Below, piece by piece: positions 8,041 to 15,176 of a stretch of 42,516 nucleotides of DNA (the first letter of the stretch is position 1; each line of letters opens with the position of its first letter). The position numbers were made by a program, and so were the translations under genes. The DNA is from Planctomycetota bacterium. Lineage in GTDB: Bacteria; Planctomycetota; PLA2. The DNA lies in the NCBI GenBank assembly GCA_021776735.1, contig JAJFFH010000008.1:68490-111005 (forward strand), in the 5' to 3' direction. The notes below the pieces were generated by a model. The model saw only the letters and a list, made by a program, of their open reading frames with translations, ran no database searches and was not told the origin of the DNA.

Positions 8041-8360
8041 AGCGGATCGCACTCGTCCTCACCCTTTGCCTCTTCGGCCTCGACAACGACGCGTTCGCGC
8101 GCGGCGGCGGAGGACGCGGAGGCGGCCGCGGCGGAGGCTCCAGCCCCCGCAGCGGAAACCGCAACAATTCCCGGCAGAACCGGCGCCAGCGCGAAGAACG
8201 CAAGAAGCAGGCGGAACAGGATCGCCAGGAAAAGCGCGCCGCGCTGGTCGCCGAAGCCCGCCTGATCTACGCCAAGCGCGAACGCGAAGAGGCCTGGACC
8301 ACGGAATCCAACGAACGCCTCGCAAACGTGCTCGCGCGCCTGCTGCGCTCGCTCGCCTGA
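8037..8360 (+). CDS. Small exported Gly/Arg-rich protein
   Basis: 107 residues, not recognised. A signal peptide (about 1-22, ending DAFA) precedes a Gly-Gly-Arg stretch, an Asn/Gln/Arg-rich section and a charged amphipathic helix to the C-terminus (LIYAKREREEAW...). The start codon overlaps the stop of the EF-hand gene by four bases (ATGA), so the two are translationally coupled and probably act in the same extracytoplasmic process. A strong terminator hairpin follows 50 bases after the stop, marking the operon end. No enzymatic motif is present; a structural or polyanion-binding role is possible but unsupported. Confidence 0.7.
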   Translation: MKRIALVLTLCLFGLDNDAFARGGGGRGGGRGGGSSPRSGNRNNSRQNRRQREERKKQAEQDRQEKRAALVAEARLIYAKREREEAWTTESNERLANVLARLLRSLA

Positions 8361-8410
8361 TCGACCAAACCGAACCCGAGAACGCGGAGAGCAACTCGCT
8401 CTTTCGTTCA

Positions 8411-8437
8411 GAGGGCCCGCACCAGTTGCGGGCCCTC
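8411..8437 (+). terminator. Hairpin terminator after the EF-hand operon
   Basis: Perfect 11-base-pair stem GAGGGCCCGCA / TGCGGGCCCTC with a five-base loop, 50 bases after the stop at 8360. The 3' T-run is weak (GCTTGT). Confidence 0.75.
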
Positions 8438-8495
8438 GCTTGTACCTGACGTTTGCCCGCGCCCGGGTGGCCCACGCGGACAATCTCCCGCGCGG

Positions 8496-8523
8496 TTGTA
8501 TAGCATGATATCCGTGCTATCAT
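8496..8523 (+). promoter_or_regulatory. higBA promoter with overlapping operator
   Basis: TTGTAT (8496-8501), 16 bases, then TATCAT (8518-8523) fit a sigma70 promoter. The -10 is half of an inverted repeat ATGATA-N7-TATCAT (8505-8523), flanked by TAGCA/TGCTA, and is a likely HigA-binding operator. The higB GTG begins seven bases after the -10, so the transcript is probably leaderless. Confidence 0.6.
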
Positions 8524-8529
8524 GGGAGC

Positions 8530-8823
8530 GTGATCCAGTCGTTCGTGGACGCCGGGACGGAAGATGTCTTCAACGGTCGGGACACGAAAGCAGCACGGAA
8601 GTCTTGTCCCAGGTCGGCGTGGACGGCCGCCGCAAGGAAACTCGATCAGCTCGATTCGACCGAGCGGCTGGAGGACCTGCGGATTCCCCCGGGCAATCGG
8701 CTCGAGTCCCTTTCCGGAGATCGTCGAGGTCAGCACAGCATCTGCGTCAATCAGAAGTACCGAATCTGCTTTCGTTGGGCGGATGCGGGCCCGCAGGATG
8801 TGCAGATCGTCGATTACCACTAA
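8530..8823 (+). CDS. higB: HigB-type toxin (RelE-like mRNA interferase)
   Basis: 97 residues, full length for the family. Diagnostic blocks are MIQSFVDAGTEDVFNG at the start, LDDLR-like LEDLRIPPGNRLESLSGDR in the middle, and the C-terminal core YRICFRWADAG...VQIVDYH, which carries the conserved Arg and His of HigB. It is expected to cleave mRNA on the ribosome unless bound by HigA. The GTG at 8530 is the only sensible start. The antitoxin follows after 10 bases, in the toxin-first order typical of higBA. Confidence 0.9.
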   Translation: MIQSFVDAGTEDVFNGRDTKAARKSCPRSAWTAAARKLDQLDSTERLEDLRIPPGNRLESLSGDRRGQHSICVNQKYRICFRWADAGPQDVQIVDYH

Positions 8824-8833
8824 GGAGTACGCC

Positions 8834-9142
8834 ATGGTTCGAGTCCCCAGCAAACGGCAGCCGACGCACCCGGGTGAGATGCTGTTGATTGAGTTTCTGG
8901 AGCCGATGGGGCTCTCTCAGCGTGCCTTGGCCGTGGGGATTCGGGTCCCTTACCAGCGCATCAACGAGCTTGTCAACCGTCGGCGCGGGATCACGCCCAG
9001 CACGGCTCTTCGGTTGGCCAAGTTTTTTGGGAACACCCCCGGATTCTGGATGAACCTCCAACTGCGATGGGATCTGTTCCACGCTCAGGCTGCCGAGGCC
9101 GATGTTCTTCGCCAGATCCGGACCAAGAAGTTCGCAGGATGA
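8834..9142 (+). CDS. higA: HigA-type antitoxin (XRE helix-turn-helix)
   Basis: 102 residues. THPGEMLLIEFLEPMGLSQRALAVGI...RINELVNRRRGITPSTALRLAKFFGNTPGFWMNLQ is the classical HigA/VapI HTH domain. It should neutralise HigB and bind the inverted repeat at 8505-8523 to autorepress. The ATG follows TAAGGAG. The next gene, a peptidase-fold protein, begins 10 bases after its stop and may be cotranscribed. Confidence 0.92.
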   Translation: MVRVPSKRQPTHPGEMLLIEFLEPMGLSQRALAVGIRVPYQRINELVNRRRGITPSTALRLAKFFGNTPGFWMNLQLRWDLFHAQAAEADVLRQIRTKKFAG

Positions 9143-9152
9143 TTGATCGTCG

Positions 9153-9458
9153 ATGAGTTGGGCCGATCGCGCAAAGGAGCTGCTTCGGAACGGGAAGCAA
9201 GTCACCGTGCGTCCGCGCGGGCACTCAATGAGGCCCAAGGTTAGAGACGGTGATCTCGTCACCCTGGAGCCGGCCGAGACGGCTGGTCTTGTCGTCGGCG
9301 ACGTCGTCCTTGTGCGCGTCAAGGGAAACGACTACCTCCACCTGGTCAAGGCGATCGATGGCAGCCGCTTCCAGATCGGAAACAACCGTGGAGGAATCAA
9401 CGGTTGGGTCGGGAAGAACGCGGTTTACGGTCGCGCGACCAAGATCGATCGATCGTAG
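9153..9458 (+). CDS. S24/S26 signal-peptidase-fold protein
   Basis: 101 residues. The segment RPRGHSMRPKVRDGDLVTLEP is the S24/S26 (LexA/signal peptidase I) nucleophile block, with Ser in the SM-P motif. GLVVGDVVLVRVKGNDYLHLVKAI has the GDVV strand and a Lys at the position of the general base. There is no DNA-binding domain and no transmembrane anchor, so it is a stand-alone cytoplasmic peptidase-fold protein. It directly follows higBA with a 10-base gap. Two roles are possible: a processing protease acting on HigA, or an unrelated passenger. Confidence 0.75.
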   Translation: MSWADRAKELLRNGKQVTVRPRGHSMRPKVRDGDLVTLEPAETAGLVVGDVVLVRVKGNDYLHLVKAIDGSRFQIGNNRGGINGWVGKNAVYGRATKIDRS

Positions 9459-9527
9459 TCGCGCGAGCACGCGGGTTCGGGTCGCGGTTGTGTCGTGATC
9501 GCTCGAACGTTCAGTTTCCGCGTGTTC

Positions 9528-9570
9528 AGCAAGCGCTACGTAAACGTCGTTCGTGAACGGGAACGAGAAC
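9528..9570 (+). repeat. Dispersed intergenic repeat, family R1 copy d
   Basis: CAGCAAGCGCTACGT followed by AAACGTCGTTCGTGAACG and alternating GGGAACGAGAACG. Preceded by TTTCCGCGTGTTC, shared with copy a. Confidence 0.8.
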
Positions 9571-9658
9571 GGGGGGTTCGGACTCGGGGTCAGGAACGGT
9601 GTCGGGGTCGCACGCGAGCACTGATCCTTGTGCGTTGACTCCTGCCCTCTCTTCCTAC

Positions 9659-9737
9659 CTTCGTGTTCTTCGCGTCCTTCGTGTTGCCCTTCATCTCATC
9701 CTCCGTGGTTCTCCGTGGCCCTCCGTGTTTTTCTCTT
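9659..9737 (+). repeat. CTTCGTG / CCTCCGTG dispersed repeat block
   Basis: Degenerate repeats of CTTCGTG(T/C) followed by CCTCCGTGG/CTCCGTGGCC units and a T-rich end. Similar blocks occur at 41206-41240, 41325-41359 and 41446-41480. Reverse-strand translation gives the NTKDAKNTK / HGGPPR type of peptide often mis-annotated in such genomes. Confidence 0.75.
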
Positions 9738-9785
9738 CCATCCGTTCGCGCGGCGGTCGCCGAGCTGCCGGCGGTCACGGTAGGG

Positions 9786-9825
9786 GCAGCAAGCGCTACG
9801 TGAACCTCGTTCGTGAACGAGAACG
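9786..9825 (+). repeat. Dispersed intergenic repeat, family R1 copy e
   Basis: GGCAGCAAGCGCTACGTGAAC then CTCGTTCGTGAACGAGAACG, leading into GGGATTGGTATCGGGG simple sequence. Confidence 0.8.
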
Positions 9826-9904
9826 GGGGCCGGGATTGGTATCGGGGACGGGTTCGGAATCGGGGTCGGGTCGTGTGTTGGTCCGGATGCCGGATGGCAA
9901 CCAA

Positions 9905-9917
9905 CATCGCCGTCCGT
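9905..9917 (-). repeat. Motif M1 copy 3
   Basis: Exact ACGGACGGCGATG on the minus strand, preceded by GAGCGT, in the gap 16 bases downstream of the nrtR stop. Confidence 0.85.
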
Positions 9918-9932
9918 ACGCTCCCGCTGCGC

Positions 9933-10592
9933 TCAGAACGGAAACAGAATCCCCCGCTCCTTGAGGAGATAGGTTCTGCGCGAGGACAGGCGATACAACT
10001 GTGCGGGGCGGTGCGCGCCCGTGCGGCGTTTTTCCTGGGTTTCTTCCAATACGTCCAGGGCCAGCATCTTGCGGCGGAAGTTGCGTTTGTCGAGGTTGCG
10101 GTCGAGGAGGACTTCGTACACCGCCTGTACATCGCTCAGGGTGAACGGCTCGTCCAAAAAACGCAGCGGCACGGTCGAATACTCGGCCTTCGTGCGGAGG
10201 CGGTGGATGCCACGGCGCAACACGTCGTCGTGGTGGAACGCGAGCGATGGCGCGCGGCGGGCGGCGTGAAACGTGCCGTCCGGTGATTCGCGCGAGGTCG
10301 TCGCGACGGCGTAGTACGAGACCGACACCAACTCGCCGCGCGGATCCATTTTCGGGTGCGCGAACGTGTAGAGCTGTTCGAGGTAGACCTCTTCGGTGAA
10401 CCCGGTTTCTTCCTCGAGCACGCGGCGCGCGGCGTCCTCGATCGGCTCGTCCTTGCCCACGAAACCGCCCGGCAGCGACCACGCCCCGCGAAACGGCGCT
10501 TCCGCGCGCTTCCACAGCAACACCTGCAGGGTCTTGTCGCGGATCGCGAAGATCACGACGTCGACGCGCAACGGACGCTTGGCGAGCGCCAT
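9933..10592 (-). CDS. nrtR: NrtR-type Nudix/winged-helix regulator of NAD metabolism
   Basis: 219 residues. The N-terminal Nudix domain has GGFVGKDEPIEDAARRVLEEETGF. The box is nearly canonical, but the Glu of the R-E pair is Val. The C-terminal domain (about 145-219; TKAEYSTVPLRFL, FTLSDVQAVYEVLL, LDKRNFRRKML) is the winged-helix found in NrtR repressors, which sense ADP-ribose and repress NAD biosynthesis genes. The start codon overlaps the nadE stop (TGATG), and nadE is exactly the expected target, so autoregulation of the pair is likely. An ADP-ribose hydrolase is the alternative. No clear NrtR box was found in the short nadE upstream gap. Confidence 0.82.
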   Translation of the reverse strand: MALAKRPLRVDVVIFAIRDKTLQVLLWKRAEAPFRGAWSLPGGFVGKDEPIEDAARRVLEEETGFTEEVYLEQLYTFAHPKMDPRGELVSVSYYAVATTSRESPDGTFHAARRAPSLAFHHDDVLRRGIHRLRTKAEYSTVPLRFLDEPFTLSDVQAVYEVLLDRNLDKRNFRRKMLALDVLEETQEKRRTGAHRPAQLYRLSSRRTYLLKERGILFPF

Positions 10593-12199
10593 CAGACGTA
10601 CGGCGCTCCGCCCAGGAACCGCTCGACGATCGGGAACCGGCGCCCGCCGAGGCCGAACGCCTTGCCGGTCACCTTGAGCACCGGTGCGGCCTGCTGACGC
10701 TTGTATTCCTGGAGCGAGACGGCCCGCACGATCCGGCCGACCACCGCCTCGTCGAACCCGCGCGCACAGATCTCGCGCGGCCGCAGGCGCTCTTCCAGAT
10801 GCAAGCGCAGGATCTCGTCGAGCACCTCGTACGGCGGCAGCGAATCCTGGTCCGTCTGGTCCGGCCGCAACTCCGCGGACGGCGGCCGCGTGAGCACGCG
10901 CTCCGGAATCGCCGGATAGCGTCGCGCCAGCTCGTACACCTGCCCCTTGTACAGATCGCTGATCGGCGCCAGCGCCCCCACCATGTCGCCGTACAGCGTG
11001 CAATATCCCATCGCGAATTCACTCTTGTTGGACGGCACCAGGACGAGCGACCCGGTCTTGTTTGCAAACGCCATCAGCACGAGCCCGCGAAGCCGCGCTT
11101 GCAGGTTTTCCTCGGCGAGCCCAAACGTCCGGTCGCCCCAGAGCGCCGGGAGCCCGCCAGCTAATCGTTCGTAGGACTCCGTGATCGCAAACGAATGAAA
11201 CGCAACCCCGAGCCCATCCGCCAGCGCCGCCGCGTCCTCTTCACTCATGTCCGCGCTGAACGGCCCGGGCATCGCGATTCCGGTGACGTGGGCGGCACCG
11301 AGCGCGTCCACCGCAAGGCAGGCCACAAGCGACGAATCGACGCCGCCCGACAGGCCGATCACCGCGCGCTCGAATCCGGTTTTTGAAAAGTAGTCCCGGA
11401 TGCCGAGCACCAGGGCGTCCCGGACCTCGTCCTCGTCTCCCGTTTCCAACTCGGGCGGGTCAAGCTCTTGAGTAAAGTCAAGGACGGCGATGTCTTCGAC
11501 AAACGACTTGAGCTGAGTACATCGCCGTCCGTTTGCTTTGGTCGCGAAGGATCCTCCATCAAATACCAACTGATCGTTCGCCCCGACGAGATTGCACAGA
11601 ACCATGTTCACGCCGTTCTCGGCCGCGTGGGCGCGCACGAGTTCGCGGCGGCGCGCGGGCTTGCCGCGGGCGTACGGCGACGCGGAGATGTTGACGATGA
11701 TCTCGGCGCCCTGTTTGCAAAGATCGGCAACGGGATCGGAGCGATAGAGCGCGCCGTCCCAGATGTCTTCACAGACGGTGATGCCGACCGACACGCCGTC
11801 GATCATGACGGGGGCGCCGACCGGGCCCGGCTGGAAGTAGCGGTGCTCATCGAAGACGTCGTAGGTGGGCAAGAGGCGCTTGGCGACCGGAACGACATTG
11901 CCGTCGCGAATGAGCACGGCGGCGTTGTGGAGCGGTTTGCCGGGTGAAGGCGCGCGGACCGGGGAGCCGACGAGCAGCGGCGGCAGCGAGGCGTCGCCGG
12001 CCAAGGCCCAGAGCGAGCGTTCGCAGGCGTCGAGAAACGACGGTTCTTCGAGGAGGTCGCGCGGCATGTAGCCGCAGACGGTCAGCTCCGGGAAGACCAC
12101 GACGGACGCCTCGACTCCGCGCGCGGCCTCCCGGATGCGTTCGAGGTTGCCCGGAAAGTCCCCGACCGTGGTGTTGATCTGCGCCAATGCGATCCGCAT
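10592..12199 (-). CDS. nadE: Glutamine-dependent NAD+ synthetase
   Basis: 535 residues, two domains. The N-terminal nitrilase-type glutaminase (about 1-260) has MRIALAQINTTVGDF and the catalytic Glu (FPELTVCGY), Lys (VAKRLLPTYDVFDE) and Cys (GITVCEDIWD). The C-terminal ATP-pyrophosphatase synthetase (about 265-535) has GLSGGVDSSLVA and NKSEFAMGYCTLYGDMVG. It amidates nicotinate adenine dinucleotide to NAD with glutamine. The ATG at 12199 fits the family's exact start. The gene overlaps nrtR by one base. Two M1-type sequences lie between the domains: an exact one encoding ANGRRC and a one-mismatch one encoding DIAVLD. Confidence 0.96.
   Translation of the reverse strand: MRIALAQINTTVGDFPGNLERIREAARGVEASVVVFPELTVCGYMPRDLLEEPSFLDACERSLWALAGDASLPPLLVGSPVRAPSPGKPLHNAAVLIRDGNVVPVAKRLLPTYDVFDEHRYFQPGPVGAPVMIDGVSVGITVCEDIWDGALYRSDPVADLCKQGAEIIVNISASPYARGKPARRRELVRAHAAENGVNMVLCNLVGANDQLVFDGGSFATKANGRRCTQLKSFVEDIAVLDFTQELDPPELETGDEDEVRDALVLGIRDYFSKTGFERAVIGLSGGVDSSLVACLAVDALGAAHVTGIAMPGPFSADMSEEDAAALADGLGVAFHSFAITESYERLAGGLPALWGDRTFGLAEENLQARLRGLVLMAFANKTGSLVLVPSNKSEFAMGYCTLYGDMVGALAPISDLYKGQVYELARRYPAIPERVLTRPPSAELRPDQTDQDSLPPYEVLDEILRLHLEERLRPREICARGFDEAVVGRIVRAVSLQEYKRQQAAPVLKVTGKAFGLGGRRFPIVERFLGGAPYV
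11520..11532 (-). repeat. Motif M1 copy 4
   Basis: Exact, in the sense strand of nadE, preceded by AGCAA and encoding NGRRC in the interdomain segment. A one-mismatch copy (AAGGACGGCGATG) in the opposite orientation lies 28 bases away at 11480-11492. Confidence 0.85.
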
Positions 12200-12229
12200 G
12201 TGTCTGTTGATGATTGTATTCCGGGGATC

Positions 12230-12640
12230 ATGTATCGCGAGGAGTTCACCATCAAGACGAAGGGCGAGAACGACGTCGTCGACATCACGGGCGAGGTGCG
12301 CCGGGTGCTCGCCGCGTCGGGAAAAAGCACCGCCGTCCTTGGCTTGTTCACCCCTGGAGCGACCGCCGGCCTCACCACCATCGAGTTCGAGCCCGGCTGC
12401 GTGCAAGACCTGAAAGACGCCATGGAGCGGGTGGCGCCGCGCGACGGACGCTACGAGCACAACGAGCGCTGGGGCGACGGCAACGGGTTTTCGCATGTGC
12501 GGGCGGCGCTGCTCGGTCCGTCGCTGACCGTGCCGGTGGAGGACGGGCGGCCGTTGCTGGGGACCTGGCAGCAGATTGTGGTCGTGGATTTCGACAACCG
12601 CCCGCGCGACCGGCGCGTCGTTGTGACGGTGTTTGATTGA
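12230..12640 (+). CDS. YjbQ/UPF0047 family protein
   Basis: 136 residues. The family core is recognisable: FTPGATAGLTTIE (normally HTTAGLTINE), YEHNERWGDGNGFSHVRAALLGPSLTVPVEDGRPLLGTWQQIVVVDFD with the conserved LLGPS, P-E-G and LGTWQ blocks and the terminal RPR-R-V tail. YjbQ proteins are small trimeric proteins with weak thiamine-phosphate-synthase-like activity; their true role is unsettled. The His that normally begins the HTT motif is replaced (PGAT), and the D-N-D-HIK region is altered to GDGNGFSHVR, so metal binding may be modified. The ATG at 12230 is 30 bases from the divergent nadE start. Confidence 0.85.
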   Translation: MYREEFTIKTKGENDVVDITGEVRRVLAASGKSTAVLGLFTPGATAGLTTIEFEPGCVQDLKDAMERVAPRDGRYEHNERWGDGNGFSHVRAALLGPSLTVPVEDGRPLLGTWQQIVVVDFDNRPRDRRVVVTVFD

Positions 12641-12669
12641 CGCGAGCCGGCCCGGGTTAAACTGCGCCC

Positions 12670-13167
12670 ATGCAGCGCATCGGAACCTGGATCAAGCACC
12701 CCCAGTACGGCGTCGGGCGCGTCACGGATCACCGCGGCACGCGCTACCTCGTCACGTTTCCCGGCGGCGGCGGGCTCGTCGAGATCGAGTCGCGCGAGCC
12801 CGGCATCATGGAAGCGGACGCGCCGCACGAGGATCCGATCAAGGTCGCGCTGCGCGATGTCCTGGAAGAATACGGACTCGGCGGCACGGCCGAGCTCGCG
12901 GGTCGCTGGGAGGGCGGCGAGATCGTCGTCCGGTCGGCGAGCGGCGCGCAGGACCACCGCCTCCCCATCGACGCACTGTTCCACAAGGTCGTCATGATCC
13001 GCGACCGCCTGCGGGTCCTCGAGCAAAAGATCAACGCCAACAAGACGCTGACCGACATAGCCAAGATCGACTTGCAACAGTACGTCACGCGATGCTACGG
13101 CAGCCTGACGAGCCTGAACTTTCTCTTCGGCCGCGACGAGGACAAGTTCTCGGGGCAGCGTAGTTAA
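12670..13167 (+). CDS. Hypothetical protein with N-terminal SH3/Tudor-like motif
   Basis: 165 residues, not assigned. The start MQRIGTWIKHPQYGVGRVTDHRGTRYLVTF resembles the small beta-barrel of CarD-like, KOW and UvrD C-terminal Tudor modules (H-P-x-Y-G-V-G-x-V then a strand ending in F). The C-terminal third (about 95-150) is predicted helical, with HKVVMIRDRLRVLEQKINANKTL, and could mediate dimerisation. No catalytic motif is present. It is 29 bases after yjbQ on the same strand and may be cotranscribed. A nucleic-acid or RNA-polymerase-associated role is only an inference from the N-terminal motif. Confidence 0.6.
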   Translation: MQRIGTWIKHPQYGVGRVTDHRGTRYLVTFPGGGGLVEIESREPGIMEADAPHEDPIKVALRDVLEEYGLGGTAELAGRWEGGEIVVRSASGAQDHRLPIDALFHKVVMIRDRLRVLEQKINANKTLTDIAKIDLQQYVTRCYGSLTSLNFLFGRDEDKFSGQRS

Positions 13168-13242
13168 CATCCCGGACGTGTGGGTCAACGGGGGGGCGGG
13201 GGCCGCGCTCCGCCGTGCCGGGACTGCGTCGCGCGCGGACGC

Positions 13243-13998
13243 ATGGCGCGCGGGCGCACCGGAGCAACGGCGCTGACTCTGCTCCGCGCGATCCGTTTTT
13301 GGCCCTGCGCGATCGTCGCGACGATCGGGGTGTGCCTCAGCCTGCTCGTCACGGCTCTCGTCGGCCTCCAGCAGCGCGCTACGGCTCCGACCGGCCGCTG
13401 GTGGGGACACATGCTCCTGTTCGGGGCGGGGGTGCGCTTCGAAACGGCGGGCACGCAAGCTCCGAAGGGCCGCGCCTACGTCATTGTGCCCAACCATACG
13501 TCGATGCTCGACATCGCGATCATCAACGCGTGCGTCCATGTCGATCTGCGCTATGTCTCGCGTCCGTTTTTCTTCAAGGTCCCGATCCTCGGCTGGTCCA
13601 TGTACCTCGGCGGCCACGTCGCGCTGGACCCCAAAAAACCGAAGGCTGCCGCGCGCGTGCTCCGCAACCTGGGCCCCATGTTTGAGGCGGGCCGCTCGCT
13701 GGTCCTGTTCCCCGAAGGCACGCGCACGCCGGACGGCACCGTCCAAGCGTATCGCCGCGGCCCGATCTCGGCCGCCATCGAGAACGGGGTGCCGCTGCTG
13801 CCGGTGCGCATCGAAGGCCTCTTCGAGTCGCTGCCGCGCGGCCGTCTGCTCCCCCGCCCGAGCCGCGCCAAGCTCACGATCGGCGAACCGATCGAAACCA
13901 CCGGCCTGAAACCGCCGGACGCCAAACGCCTCACAAAACAAATCGAACAGTGGGCACGGGGGGGCGCGGGGGCCGAGACGACGCCGGACGGCGCGTAG
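13243..13998 (+). CDS. 1-acyl-sn-glycerol-3-phosphate acyltransferase (PlsC family)
   Basis: 251 residues from the ATG at 13243; a longer frame from 13180 is Gly/Arg-rich and unlike the family. It has an N-terminal hydrophobic helix (about 15-40), then the acyltransferase motifs: VPNHTSMLD (HX4D), SRPFFFKVPILGW, VLFPEGTRTPDG (FPEGTR) and VPLLPVRIEG. It would acylate lysophosphatidate to phosphatidate at the inner membrane. The C-terminal tail is Gly/Ala-rich and unconserved. Not clearly in an operon: the next gene starts 55 bases later. Confidence 0.9.
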   Translation: MARGRTGATALTLLRAIRFWPCAIVATIGVCLSLLVTALVGLQQRATAPTGRWWGHMLLFGAGVRFETAGTQAPKGRAYVIVPNHTSMLDIAIINACVHVDLRYVSRPFFFKVPILGWSMYLGGHVALDPKKPKAAARVLRNLGPMFEAGRSLVLFPEGTRTPDGTVQAYRRGPISAAIENGVPLLPVRIEGLFESLPRGRLLPRPSRAKLTIGEPIETTGLKPPDAKRLTKQIEQWARGGAGAETTPDGA

Positions 13999-14053
13999 AA
14001 CGGCAAGACGCTGGACGCAAGGACAGGTTGTACGGCGAAGAAACAGTGAAGCG

Positions 14054-14671
14054 GTGAAGCAAAAAACGCGTTACCCGGCCGCCTGCCTCGCGTTCGTCGT
14101 GATCTGGTGGATCGCTTGGGGCATTCGCCCTCTGTATCGCGACATCTGGCTGTCCGAGAGCGTCCTGATCGCGGTGGCCATTCCACTCCTGATCTACATC
14201 CACCGCCGGATCGGCCTGTCCAACCTCGCCTACACCCTGACGGCGCTGTTTTTGGCCTGCCACATCGTCGGCTCGCATTACTCGTACTCCGACGTACCGC
14301 TCGGTGAATGGGCGCGCCACGCCCTGGACTACAAGCGCAACCACTACGACCGCCTCGTCCACTTCCTGTTCGGAGTGTTGATCGCCGTACCGCTGCGCGA
14401 AATCCTGGTCCGAGGCGCGAAACTGCGCGCCCCCGGCCCAAGCGGCTGGATCACCCTCGCTATCGTGATGGCCGCAAGCACCTTCTACGAGTTGATCGAG
14501 TGGTGGTACCTGCTCGGCGCCGATCCGGATGCAGGCATTTCGTTCCTGGGCGCGCAAGGCGACATCTGGGACACCCAAAAAGACACGGCCCTCGCCTCCC
14601 TCGGCGCTGTCCTCACCCTGGGTACGGTCTATTTCACCGAAGCACGCCGCGCCGCCGTCGAAACCGAATAG
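14054..14671 (+). CDS. DUF2238 integral membrane protein (YjdF-like)
   Basis: 205 residues with about five or six transmembrane helices. The family signature is clear: LFLACHIVGSHYSYSDVPL, RNHYDRLVHFLFGVL (conserved His/Tyr/Asp/Arg), STFYELIEWW, and FLGAQGDIWDTQKDTALASLGA (conserved Gln-Gly-Asp-x-Trp-Asp-x-Gln-x-Asp). The function of this family is unknown; the conserved charged residues in the membrane suggest an enzyme or transporter. The start is GTG at 14054 without a strong ribosome site. Stand-alone; followed by a 500-base gap. Confidence 0.87.
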   Translation: MKQKTRYPAACLAFVVIWWIAWGIRPLYRDIWLSESVLIAVAIPLLIYIHRRIGLSNLAYTLTALFLACHIVGSHYSYSDVPLGEWARHALDYKRNHYDRLVHFLFGVLIAVPLREILVRGAKLRAPGPSGWITLAIVMAASTFYELIEWWYLLGADPDAGISFLGAQGDIWDTQKDTALASLGAVLTLGTVYFTEARRAAVETE

Positions 14672-14740
14672 CGCACACGCCAAGAACATGGGTCACCCCT
14701 CGGCCCAGACCACACATGGAACTGACCGCGGCCCCAGCAA

Positions 14741-14753
14741 ACGGACGGCGATG
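14741..14753 (+). repeat. Motif M1 copy 5
   Basis: Exact, intergenic, preceded by CAGCAA and followed by TT, 69 bases after the DUF2238 stop. Confidence 0.85.
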
Positions 14754-15066
14754 TTCATCGGAGCTCCACAATGGCGGTGTGTCGTCCGTGCCGAGCGGGC
14801 ACACGGCACAGTGACGTCGGCCGCTCCGCGTCTCCGAAACAAGACCGCCCAATCGTGCCATGGCCAACGGGGCGCGATTCGGTTTAGGTCCTGACGACGC
14901 AGGGAGTTCGGAACTCGCGGCAGAGTCTCCGGATCACTCCGGAAGTCACGCGCCCAAGCAGCAGGAGAGAGGCGAGAAAGCCCTGAGCCGCATGGGTTTC
15001 CGTTGTATCCAGACACGCTCGATCGAAAACCTACGACTCTCGGCCCTTTGCACAGCAGGATTCCCT

Positions 15067-15098
15067 GGCACCGTACTGGACAGGCACCGTACTGGACA
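15067..15098 (+). repeat. Two tandem copies of a 16-base unit
   Basis: GGCACCGTACTGGACA occurs twice, head to tail with no gap, 79 bases before the end of the DUF4388 gene. Perfect identity suggests a recent duplication. Confidence 0.9.
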
Positions 15099-15176
15099 GT
15101 TGACCACCGCGGTGATCCGGTTTGGCTGAGAACGCCGGTCCAAACGACCGGTATCCCAAGCGCGAGGCCTGCGCGT

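Larger units (their letters stand above)
9459..9932. other. Intergenic gap built of dispersed repeats
   Basis: 474 bases without a gene. In order it holds R1 copy d, a CTTCGTG/CCTCCGTG block, R1 copy e, a run of GGGATTGG/TCGGGG-type simple sequence, and M1 copy 3. Several open frames cross it, but they encode only translated repeat. Confidence 0.75.
14672..15176. other. Intergenic gap, mostly unexplained
   Basis: 505 bases with no convincing gene. It holds M1 copy 5 at 14741 and a 16-base tandem duplication at 15067. A 121-residue open frame (14529-14894) overlaps the DUF2238 gene out of frame and has no family likeness. The remainder shows nothing I can interpret. Confidence 0.6.

Noticed and set aside
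9590..10132. Reverse-strand open frame with NTKDAKNTK / TTEDE-like peptide as a protein
   Set aside because: It is a translation of the CTTCGTG/CCTCCGTG dispersed repeat and overlaps nrtR out of frame.
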